Shown here: positions 1 through 5,481 of the stretch, one piece after another
Layout of the letters: each line of letters starts with the position of its first letter
Numbering within the stretch: position 1 is the stretch's first letter
Assembly (NCBI GenBank): GCA_005789925.1
Contig: SXWG01000169.1
Span: forward strand, 1 to 5,481
Direction of reading: 5' to 3'
Length of the DNA stretch: 5,481 nt
Source of the DNA: Actinomycetota bacterium
Lineage (GTDB): Bacteria > Actinomycetota > Acidimicrobiia > Acidimicrobiales > Ilumatobacteraceae
The notes under the pieces: model-generated
Database searches by the model: none
What the model saw: the letters and a program-made list of their open reading frames with translations, nothing else
Told to the model about the DNA's origin: nothing
Position numbers and translations under genes: made by a program

Positions 1-1819
1 GATAGCGCACTTCGTACCAGCAACTGCCGGCCCACTGCGGCATCACGTTTACTTCACGTCGGTAGTTACGCGGTCCGTCGCCAAGGTCGAGAGTCACGTT
101 GCGCCAATTCTCCACGCGAGCAAGCGGTGGTAAGGGTTCGGTGTCGGCGTCGTCTGGGTCGAGTGCTTGCGGTCGGAAATCGTCGAGCTCGGGCAACATA
201 ACGGGAAGTTCGCTCATTGGTACGGCGTGGGCGCGGCCATTGTCGTCGTAGACGATCGGAAATGGCTCGCCCCAATAGCGCTGACGCGAGAACAGCCAAT
301 CACGCAACTTGTACGTGACAGTCGGTTCGCCGAGCCCTTTGGCGGCGAGCCAGTCGTTGATGATGCTCTTGGCTTCCGTCATGGTCCGGGCACCGTTGAG
401 TGACACGTCGTCATTCGCAGAGTTCACGTATGTTCCCTCGCCGACGTATGCCCCGGGCCACGTATCGCACGACACGTTCGGTGCGATGCCGTGCTGTTCG
501 AACCACGAGTCGGGCGGCATTTGTGTGGCCACGATCGGCAGATCGAAACGGCGAGCGAAGTCGAAGTCGCGTTGGTCACCAGACGGAACGGCCATGATTG
601 CGCCCGTTCCGTAACCCATGAGCACGTAGTCGGCGATCCAGATGGGGATTGCTGCACCGTTCACTGGGTTCGTGGCGAATGAGCCTGTGAACACACCAGT
701 CTTTTCACGCGTGTCGTCTTGTCGATCGTTGTCTCCGGTGGCTGCAGCCTGCGTGCGGTAGTGCTCAACGAGGTCACGTTGTTCGCTCGTGGTCAGTGCA
801 TCGACGAGGGGATGCTCGGGTGACAACACCATGAATGTGGCGCCAAAGAGCGTGTCGGGTCTCGTGGTGAACACTTCGAGATCGCCCGCGGGCGACGCAA
901 AGTGCACTCGGGCGCCTTCACTGCGCCCAATCCAGTTGCGTTGCATCAACTTGATCGGCTCTGGCCAATCGAGTCGGTCGAGGTCGTCGATGAGGCGGTC
1001 GGCGTAAGCGGTGATGCGCATCGTCCACTGGCGCATGTTCCGTTTGAACACCGGGTAGTTGCCGATGTCGCTTCGACCGTCAGCGGTGACTTCTTCGTTG
1101 GCCAAGATCGTGCCGAGGCCAGGGCACCAGTTCACCGGCGCGTCGGACAAATACACGAGGCGGTGAGAATCGATGACGTCTCCGCGTTCGTCGGCTGTCA
1201 GATCAACCCAAGCGCGGCCATCTGCGGTGGTGCGACGTCCACTCTCGCATTCATGCACCAATTCGCTGATCGGGCGAGCACGTTTGGCGTCGGTGTCGAA
1301 CCATGATCCGTGGATCTGAAGAAAGATCCATTGTGTCCATTTGTAGAAGTCTTCGTCCGTTGTGCACACACTGCGGCGGTCGTCGTGGCCGAGACCGAGT
1401 CGACGCAGCTGTCGACGCATGTTCGTGATGTTTGCTTCGGTGTTGGTGCGTGGGTGCACGCCGGTTGCGATGGCGTGTTGTTCCGCAGGCAATCCGAAAC
1501 TGTCGTAACCCAATGCATGGAGGACGTTGAAGCCCTTCATGCGCTTGTAACGCGAATACACGTCGGTACCGATGTAACCGAGTGGATGTCCGACGTGCAG
1601 TCCGGCACCAGAGGGATACGGGAACATGTCAACCACGAACAACTTCGGGCGACCAGCGACCTCGTGTGGTGCGGCGAGCGGCCCAGCGGGGTTCGGTGCC
1701 TCGAACGTGCGGTGCTCTTGCCAATAGTCCTGCCACTTGGCCTCGATGCCGGCGGCAAGTGTCGCGGAGTACCGGAATTGCGGCACGCTCGGTGAGGTGG
1801 GGGGCTCAGGGGAAGACAT
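1..1819 (-). CDS. leuS: Leucyl-tRNA synthetase, N-terminal 606 residues (3' end beyond left edge)
   Basis: This class I aminoacyl-tRNA synthetase attaches leucine to tRNA-Leu in the cytoplasm and edits mischarged tRNA. I translated the minus strand by hand from ATG at 1819, and the frame stays open to the left edge. The ATP-binding HIGH motif is HVGH at residues 75-78, within PYPSGAGLHVGHPLGY. The CP1 editing domain shows the threonine-rich TTRPDTLFG at 318-326 and GTGAIMAVPSGDQRDFDF near 404-421. Asp415 there matches the editing Asp345 of E. coli. RQRYWGEPFPI follows near 512-522 and MPQWAGSCWY at 593-602. The KMSKS loop and anticodon-binding domain should lie outside the window. The protein runs tens of residues longer than E. 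coli LeuRS, largely through an insertion before APVNWC (227-232), as I recall for actinobacterial forms. An in-frame ATG at 1828 is an alternative start. I prefer 1819 because a -10-like TACGAT abuts 1828. Neither start has a Shine-Dalgarno sequence. Confidence 0.96.
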   Translation of the reverse strand, partial: MSSPEPPTSPSVPQFRYSATLAAGIEAKWQDYWQEHRTFEAPNPAGPLAAPHEVAGRPKLFVVDMFPYPSGAGLHVGHPLGYIGTDVYSRYKRMKGFNVLHALGYDSFGLPAEQHAIATGVHPRTNTEANITNMRRQLRRLGLGHDDRRSVCTTDEDFYKWTQWIFLQIHGSWFDTDAKRARPISELVHECESGRRTTADGRAWVDLTADERGDVIDSHRLVYLSDAPVNWCPGLGTILANEEVTADGRSDIGNYPVFKRNMRQWTMRITAYADRLIDDLDRLDWPEPIKLMQRNWIGRSEGARVHFASPAGDLEVFTTRPDTLFGATFMVLSPEHPLVDALTTSEQRDLVEHYRTQAAATGDNDRQDDTREKTGVFTGSFATNPVNGAAIPIWIADYVLMGYGTGAIMAVPSGDQRDFDFARRFDLPIVATQMPPDSWFEQHGIAPNVSCDTWPGAYVGEGTYVNSANDDVSLNGARTMTEAKSIINDWLAAKGLGEPTVTYKLRDWLFSRQRYWGEPFPIVYDDNGRAHAVPMSELPVMLPELDDFRPQALDPDDADTEPLPPLARVENWRNVTLDLGDGPRNYRREVNVMPQWAGSCWYEVRY

Positions 1820-1828
1820 GCGGGTCAT

Positions 1829-1834
1829 ATCGTA
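1829..1834 (-). promoter_or_regulatory. Candidate -10 element of leuS
   Basis: The minus strand reads TACGAT here, which fits the TANNNT form of an actinobacterial -10 box. It ends 9 nt before the ATG at 1819, so transcription would begin within about 3 nt of that codon and give an almost leaderless mRNA. No convincing TTGACA-like -35 box lies 16-18 bp upstream. The match is short and could be chance. Confidence 0.3.
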
Positions 1835-1846
1835 CGGCGACGTCGG

Positions 1847-1852
1847 TACGGT
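1847..1852 (+). promoter_or_regulatory. Candidate -10 element of rbfA-truB-ribF operon
   Basis: TACGGT fits TANNNT and ends 6 nt before the GTG start of rbfA at 1859. That is the spacing expected if the transcript begins at the start codon itself (leaderless). It faces away from the candidate leuS -10 box, 12 bp to its left, and an 8-bp palindrome (CGACGTCG, 1838-1845) lies between them. No good -35 box is visible, so this rests on spacing and consensus alone. Confidence 0.35.
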
Positions 1853-1858
1853 GGAGGT

Positions 1859-2269
1859 GTGTCGCGTCAGAACTCTCGGTCCCGTTCGCGCCAGCCCAAG
1901 GGCGGCTCGTCGCACAGTTACCCACGCACTGCGCGCCTTAGCGAAGTGTTGCGCGAGATCATTGCCGACGAATTGACCCGCATCGACGACGAACGTCTTG
2001 AACTCGTCACCATCACGGCCATCGACGTCGATGCCGAGATGAACCGCGCAATCGTCTTCTACGACTCGATGGCGGGCGAGGCGGGTGACGAGGGAATCCT
2101 CATCGCGCTTGGTGAACATCGCTCACGCATCCAGTCGTCCATCAACAGGCAGATGCACGCCCGCAAGACACCTGTGCTCACGTTCAAACCCGACGAAGTC
2201 ATCCGCGCCGCCGAACGCATCGACCGCATCCTCAAGAATCCGAGACCCTTCGAGGACGACGAGAGCTGA
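1859..2269 (+). CDS. rbfA: 30S ribosome-binding factor RbfA
   Basis: RbfA is a small KH-fold protein that binds the 30S subunit and aids late maturation of the 16S rRNA 5' end. The 136-residue product is the usual bacterial length. Family features are RLSEVLREIIADEL at 26-39, the strand VTITAIDVDAEMNRAIVFY at 50-68, and the C-terminal block RKTPVLTFKPDE at 102-113, followed by AAERIDRIL. Residues 2-20 are rich in Ser and Arg and look disordered; the tail is acidic (EDDES). The GTG at 1859 is the only usable start: the frame closes upstream at 1793-1795, and the next in-frame start codons would remove conserved helix 1. A perfect GGAGG (1853-1857) sits only one base before GTG, too close for normal pairing. 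It leads an operon with truB (2-bp gap) and ribF. The infB and nusA genes that often precede rbfA are absent; leuS diverges instead. Confidence 0.93.
   Translation: MSRQNSRSRSRQPKGGSSHSYPRTARLSEVLREIIADELTRIDDERLELVTITAIDVDAEMNRAIVFYDSMAGEAGDEGILIALGEHRSRIQSSINRQMHARKTPVLTFKPDEVIRAAERIDRILKNPRPFEDDES
2261..2265 (+). promoter_or_regulatory. Weak ribosome binding site for truB
   Basis: GAGAG lies 6 nt before the truB GTG at 2272, inside the last codons of rbfA. It is a partial Shine-Dalgarno match at good spacing. With the rbfA stop only 2 bp before truB, translational coupling is the likely means of initiation. Confidence 0.4.
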
Positions 2270-2271
2270 TC

Positions 2272-3144
2272 GTGGGTCGTCGCACTCCGCCGACAGTGCA
2301 CGGTCTCGTCATTCTCGACAAACCTGCCGGCTTCACCAGCCATGACGTCGTCGCACGTCTGCGCAAACATTTCGGTGAGCGTCGCATCGGCCATGCCGGA
2401 ACGCTCGATCCGAGCGCCACCGGCGTCCTCCTCGTTGGTGTGGGCAACGGAACGCGTCTGATGCGGTTTCTCGAAAAGATGGACAAGTCGTACACGTGCG
2501 AAATCGTCTTTGGCGTCACGACATCGACACTCGACGCCGACGGAGACGTCTTGGTCACTAGTGACGCACCAGTTCCTGCAATAGAGGATCTCCGTGCCCT
2601 TGTCGCGTCGAATCTGACTGGCGCCATCGAACAAATTCCCCCGATGGTGTCAGCCTTGAAAGTCGACGGAAAACGACTTCATCAACTCGCACGAGAGGGC
2701 ATCGAAGTGGAGCGTGCCGCTCGGCCGATCACGGTGCATGCTTTTGACACCGAATCGACCGAGGATCCCCGTGTCGTGCGGGCGTCAGTGACCTGCGGGT
2801 CAGGCACTTATGTGCGTTCGCTCGGTGCTGATCTCGGAGACCTTGCTGGTTGCGGCGCACACATCAGGAATCTGCGACGAACGTCAATTGGTCCGTTCAC
2901 ACTCAATGATTCGTCGCCACTCGAAGTGCCAGAACTACATGACGTCATCACCGCGGTGCGTGACATGGAACGTGTCACGCTCGACGACGCAGGCATCAAC
3001 GACGTGCTCTATGGACGCCCGCTTTCTGCGTGGACCGGCGAGGGGCCGTGGGCGATTCTCGACGAGCGGCAACAATTAGTCGCTGTCTACGAGAAGTGGA
3101 AGGGTGATCTCGCCAAGCCCGTGGTGGTGTTCGGGGGGCGGTAG
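2272..3144 (+). CDS. truB: tRNA pseudouridine(55) synthase TruB
   Basis: TruB isomerises uridine 55 in the T-loop of nearly all tRNAs to pseudouridine and also acts as a tRNA folding chaperone. The 290-residue product has the normal length. The N-terminal LVILDKPAGFTSHDVV (12-27) leads to the catalytic block GHAGTLDPSATGVL at 40-53, with the nucleophile Asp46 (Asp48 in E. coli). Tyr74 in KSYTCEIVFG matches the active-site Tyr76 of E. coli. PPMVSALKVDGKRLHQLAREG (123-143) is the RNA-binding segment, and CGSGTYVRSLGADLG (175-189) carries the conserved active-site arginine, Arg182. The C-terminal part, after about 215, is weakly conserved, as is common. The start is GTG, 2 bp after the rbfA stop, with GAGAG 6 nt upstream. 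The pairing with rbfA and ribF is a widespread bacterial gene order. No damage or missing key residue is seen. Confidence 0.97.
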   Translation: MGRRTPPTVHGLVILDKPAGFTSHDVVARLRKHFGERRIGHAGTLDPSATGVLLVGVGNGTRLMRFLEKMDKSYTCEIVFGVTTSTLDADGDVLVTSDAPVPAIEDLRALVASNLTGAIEQIPPMVSALKVDGKRLHQLAREGIEVERAARPITVHAFDTESTEDPRVVRASVTCGSGTYVRSLGADLGDLAGCGAHIRNLRRTSIGPFTLNDSSPLEVPELHDVITAVRDMERVTLDDAGINDVLYGRPLSAWTGEGPWAILDERQQLVAVYEKWKGDLAKPVVVFGGR

Positions 3145-3155
3145 GTTTCACCGTC

Positions 3156-4118
3156 GTGCGGGTCATCACCTCAGTCGCTGACACCCCATTTTCATCCGAT
3201 TGGTCTGGCGATCGATCAGTCGTCACCATCGGCGTGTATGACGGCGTGCATCGTGGTCACCGTGCCGTCATTGTCCAGGTGCGTGATCGCGCGGCAAAGC
3301 TCGGCGCAAAGACAGTCGTCATAACCTTCGACCGCCACCCCGCGAGCGTGGTGCGGCCCGAATCTGCACCACCAGTACTGACGAACATCGAACAGAAACT
3401 TGAGTTGCTCTCGAACACGGGCGTTGACGCGACGATGGTGGTTCCATTCGATGAGGACCAATCACACGAGACACCTGTGCATTTCGTTGAACGCGTGCTT
3501 GTTGATGCACTTCGTGCCAAGGTGGTCATCGTTGGTGAAGATTTCCGCTTTGGGCACATGAGACAAGGAAACATCACACTCTTACGAGAGATGGGCGAGC
3601 GTCACGATTTTGCTGTCGAGCCACTGGCACTCGTTCCGCGTGCTGATGGCATCGATGAGCCGGTGAGTTCCACTGCTATTCGTCGGGCGTTAGCTGGCGG
3701 CGAGATCGACACAGCGACACGCATGCTCGGAGCTTTCTATGAAGTACGCGGACGTGTTGTCGATGGAGACAAACGCGGCCGCACCATCGGCTTCCCAACC
3801 GCCAATGTCGAAGTACCGCGTCAGATGTGTCTCCCGTCCGACGGCGTGTACGCGGGTCTGTACCGACGTGCCAACGGTGACGAGCACATGTGCGCAATCA
3901 ATCTAGGGCGGCGACCGACGTTTTACCGCAATGCGGACCATGCATTGCTCGAGGCGTATTTGTTGGACTTCGACGGCGACCTCTACGGCGAAGAGGCGGC
4001 GGTCAAGTTCGTGGCGTTCCTGCGTAGTGAGCGTCGTTTCGATTCCGTCGACGACTTGCGTCGTCAGTTGTCACTGGACATCGAACATGCCCGGTCGGCC
4101 GTCGTCGGCCGCCGCTGA
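3156..4118 (+). CDS. ribF: Bifunctional riboflavin kinase / FAD synthetase RibF
   Basis: RibF phosphorylates riboflavin to FMN and then adenylylates FMN to FAD. The 320 residues fit the usual length. The N-terminal nucleotidyltransferase module shows GVYDGVHRGH at 26-35, with the HxGH pair His32/His35, then TFDRHP at 57-62, VGEDFRFG at 126-133 and VSSTAIRRAL at 170-179. The C-terminal riboflavin kinase module shows GDKRGRTIGFPTAN at 204-217, including the PTAN nucleotide and magnesium motif. DGVYAG at 229-234 and LLEAYLLDFDGDLYG at 264-278 follow, the latter with the likely catalytic base Glu266. Two small changes from the common consensus are Tyr28 for Phe and Arg60 for Pro. The start is GTG, 11 bp after the truB stop; a weak AGGT (3143-3146) overlapping that stop may serve as its ribosome binding site. 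It is last in the operon and converges on fbiC. Confidence 0.97.
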   Translation: MRVITSVADTPFSSDWSGDRSVVTIGVYDGVHRGHRAVIVQVRDRAAKLGAKTVVITFDRHPASVVRPESAPPVLTNIEQKLELLSNTGVDATMVVPFDEDQSHETPVHFVERVLVDALRAKVVIVGEDFRFGHMRQGNITLLREMGERHDFAVEPLALVPRADGIDEPVSSTAIRRALAGGEIDTATRMLGAFYEVRGRVVDGDKRGRTIGFPTANVEVPRQMCLPSDGVYAGLYRRANGDEHMCAINLGRRPTFYRNADHALLEAYLLDFDGDLYGEEAAVKFVAFLRSERRFDSVDDLRRQLSLDIEHARSAVVGRR

Positions 4119-4125
4119 GCAACGT
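4119..4125. other. Seven-base convergent junction ribF / fbiC
   Basis: The stop codons of ribF (plus) and fbiC (minus) are separated by only 7 bp, so no dedicated terminator fits between them. The nearest GC-rich inverted repeat (CGGCC 4096-4100 with GGCCG 4107-4111) lies inside the ribF end and has no T-run after it. Transcripts from the two sides probably overlap at their 3' ends. Confidence 0.6.
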
Positions 4126-5481
4126 TCACTCGCCGACAGAAGCGCTGACGCGACCATATGAAGTGGTGCGCTGCGACAGATGACGCCCGAGGGGCGCGAC
4201 AATCTCGCTGAAGCGGCCCTCTGTCATCGCTTGACCGTGGTTTGCCCCGGCTGCCCGCGAGATGTTTTCGTCCATGAGTGTTCCGCCGAGATCGTTGCAA
4301 CCCGCTTGCAAAAGTTGTGCTGCACCGTGTGTTCCGATCTTCACCCAGCTCACCTGCACGTTGTCGATGAGTCCGTCATAGGCGATTCGGCCGATGGCGT
4401 GCATCAACACGGTCTCGCGGAACGTGGGTCCACGGCGGGCGCGCTTCTGCAGATAGATGGGCGACGCCATGTGCACGAACGGAAGTGGGATGAATTCAGT
4501 GAAACCACCCGTTTCCTTCTGAAGGTCTCGCGTACGAACGATGTGACGCGCCCACGAACGAGGTGACTCGACACTGCCGTACATGATGGTGATGTTCGAG
4601 CCCAGTCCGATCGAATGTGCTTGCCGATGGCATTCGAGCCATTCCTCGGTGTCGACTTTGTCGGGGCACAAGATCGCACGCACGTCATCGTCGAGGATCT
4701 CTGCTGCTGTGCCCGGCAGGCTCGCAAGACCGACCTCTTTTAGTCGAAGGAGATAGTCACGCAGAGACTCACCGTTGCGACGTGCCCCTTCAGTCACCTC
4801 TAGAGCGGTGAATCCGTGCACGTGCATGTCGGGAACCGCAGACTTCACAGCGCGTGTGACGTCGATGTAGTAGTCACCGTCGAAGTCAGGGTGAATGCCA
4901 CCTTGAAGTGTGACTTCCGTGGCGCCCATCTCCCATGCTTCGACTGCTCGCTGTGCGATGTCGTCAAGAGTCAACAGGTAGGGCGTTCCGCGCAGATTGA
5001 GACTGAGTGGACCCTTGGAGAATCCGCAGAACTTGCACTTGTATGTGCAGACGTTCGTGTAGTTGATGTTCCGGTTGTGCACCCACGTGACGACGTCGCC
5101 AACAGCGCGGCGACGCAGGTCGTCGGCGTACGCGGCGATGGTGGTCACTTCAGCTCCGCGTGCGGCAAAGAGTGCAACGAGTCCGTCTTCGTCGACCTCG
5201 TTGCCCTGTTGATGTGCATCGAGCACATCGGTGACTGCGCCACGCACCATGCGTCGTGGCGCAGGGATTAGTGTCGGAGGCTTCACGTTCGAGCCGCTGT
5301 ACCACTGCGTCGATTTGTGTCCGACCAGCACGACCTCGGCGCCGTCATGGACGACATCGGCTGCTGTCACCTTCTCTGGCCACAGCGCACCAGGGTCATC
5401 TCGCCCCAATCCTTCTGCATCACTTCGATCGAGAACTGGGAAGTGCAACGTCGTGTCGAGCCATGTCGCGGGCTTCGTCGC
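4126..5481 (-). CDS. fbiC: FO synthase FbiC, C-terminal CofH part (5' end beyond right edge)
   Basis: FO synthase joins a tyrosine-derived fragment to 5-amino-6-ribitylamino-uracil, giving 7,8-didemethyl-8-hydroxy-5-deazariboflavin (FO), the F420 chromophore. Counting from the right edge, 451 residues are present. The radical SAM cluster motif is CTYKCKFC at 145-152 (Cys145, Cys149 and Cys152; bases 5026-5049), after VHNRNINYTNV. CofH-type blocks follow: SKGPLSLNLRGTPYLLTLDD, LQGGIHPDFDGDYY (192-205), HVHGFTALEVTEGA, SNITIMYGSVE, YLQKRARRGPTFRE, VQVSWVKIG and NDLGGTLMDENISRAAG (396-412). A TTG at 5446-5448 could be read as a start, but the frame stays open to the edge. The residues before CofH (RSDAEGLGRDD, then WYSG) look like the linker that joins CofG to CofH in actinobacterial FbiC. 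I therefore call it a fused FbiC with its CofG half outside the window; a stand-alone CofH is less likely. No defect is seen. Confidence 0.93.
   Translation of the reverse strand, partial: ATKPATWLDTTLHFPVLDRSDAEGLGRDDPGALWPEKVTAADVVHDGAEVVLVGHKSTQWYSGSNVKPPTLIPAPRRMVRGAVTDVLDAHQQGNEVDEDGLVALFAARGAEVTTIAAYADDLRRRAVGDVVTWVHNRNINYTNVCTYKCKFCGFSKGPLSLNLRGTPYLLTLDDIAQRAVEAWEMGATEVTLQGGIHPDFDGDYYIDVTRAVKSAVPDMHVHGFTALEVTEGARRNGESLRDYLLRLKEVGLASLPGTAAEILDDDVRAILCPDKVDTEEWLECHRQAHSIGLGSNITIMYGSVESPRSWARHIVRTRDLQKETGGFTEFIPLPFVHMASPIYLQKRARRGPTFRETVLMHAIGRIAYDGLIDNVQVSWVKIGTHGAAQLLQAGCNDLGGTLMDENISRAAGANHGQAMTEGRFSEIVAPLGRHLSQRTTSYGRVSASVGE

Noticed and set aside
1310..1795. 161-residue plus-strand open frame opposite leuS, with others at 902-1306 and 1582-1941
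   Set aside because: They lie antisense to an unambiguous leuS with intact motifs, show no recognisable family features, and are typical spurious frames in GC-rich coding DNA.
1826..1828. ATG at 1828 as the leuS start
   Set aside because: It remains possible, but the candidate -10 TACGAT abuts it directly, so a transcript from that promoter would begin downstream of it. The difference is only three residues.
2059..2634. 191-residue minus-strand open frame opposite rbfA and truB
   Set aside because: It overlaps the antisense of two well-supported genes and spans their junction; no domain is recognisable.
3145..3155. Separate promoter for ribF between truB and ribF
   Set aside because: The 11-bp gap holds no -10-like hexamer at a usable place and is too short for a promoter of its own.
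4096..4111. GC-rich inverted repeat CGGCC/GGCCG near the ribF end as a terminator
   Set aside because: The stem is only 5 bp, lies inside the ribF coding sequence (encoding its last residues), and is not followed by a T-run.
4092..4112. Tandem GTCGGCC direct repeat
   Set aside because: Two short copies in GC-rich codons for Ser-Ala and Val-Gly-Arg; this is explained by codon use and not by a repeat family.
4816..5271. 151-residue plus-strand open frame opposite fbiC
   Set aside because: It mirrors the radical SAM coding region; its cysteines and histidines come from the complementary strand and show no family pattern.

Overview
The window looks like a compact stretch of core chromosome from a high-GC actinobacterium. 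The best guess is a member of the class Acidimicrobiia, but that rests on protein style and gene content rather than on a marker gene. The grounds are these. The FO synthase is of the fused FbiC type, so the cell makes deazaflavin coenzyme F420. The leucyl-tRNA synthetase resembles the long actinobacterial form. Third codon positions are rich in G and C, and GTG starts are frequent. No mobile element, tRNA, rRNA, CRISPR array or transfer-like base composition is visible.

There are five genes, none of them complete at the window edges. Positions 1-1819 (minus) hold the N-terminal two thirds of leuS, cut by the left edge. A divergent gap of about 39 bp follows. The plus strand then carries a tight operon of rbfA (1859-2269), truB (2272-3144) and ribF (3156-4118), with gaps of 2 and 11 bp. 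Seven bases after ribF, the minus strand carries the C-terminal (CofH) half of fbiC (4126-5481), cut by the right edge. Every base outside these frames lies in a gap of 39 bp or less, so no gene-free stretch needs its own description.

The genes serve translation and flavin-type cofactors. LeuRS charges tRNA-Leu, RbfA matures the 30S subunit and TruB makes tRNA pseudouridine 55. RibF converts riboflavin to FMN and FAD. FbiC makes the F420 chromophore precursor FO from tyrosine and a riboflavin-pathway intermediate.

I found no undescribed system. The points most worth a second look are the very short divergent leuS/rbfA promoter region, with hints of leaderless transcription, and the misleading apparent TTG start inside fbiC.
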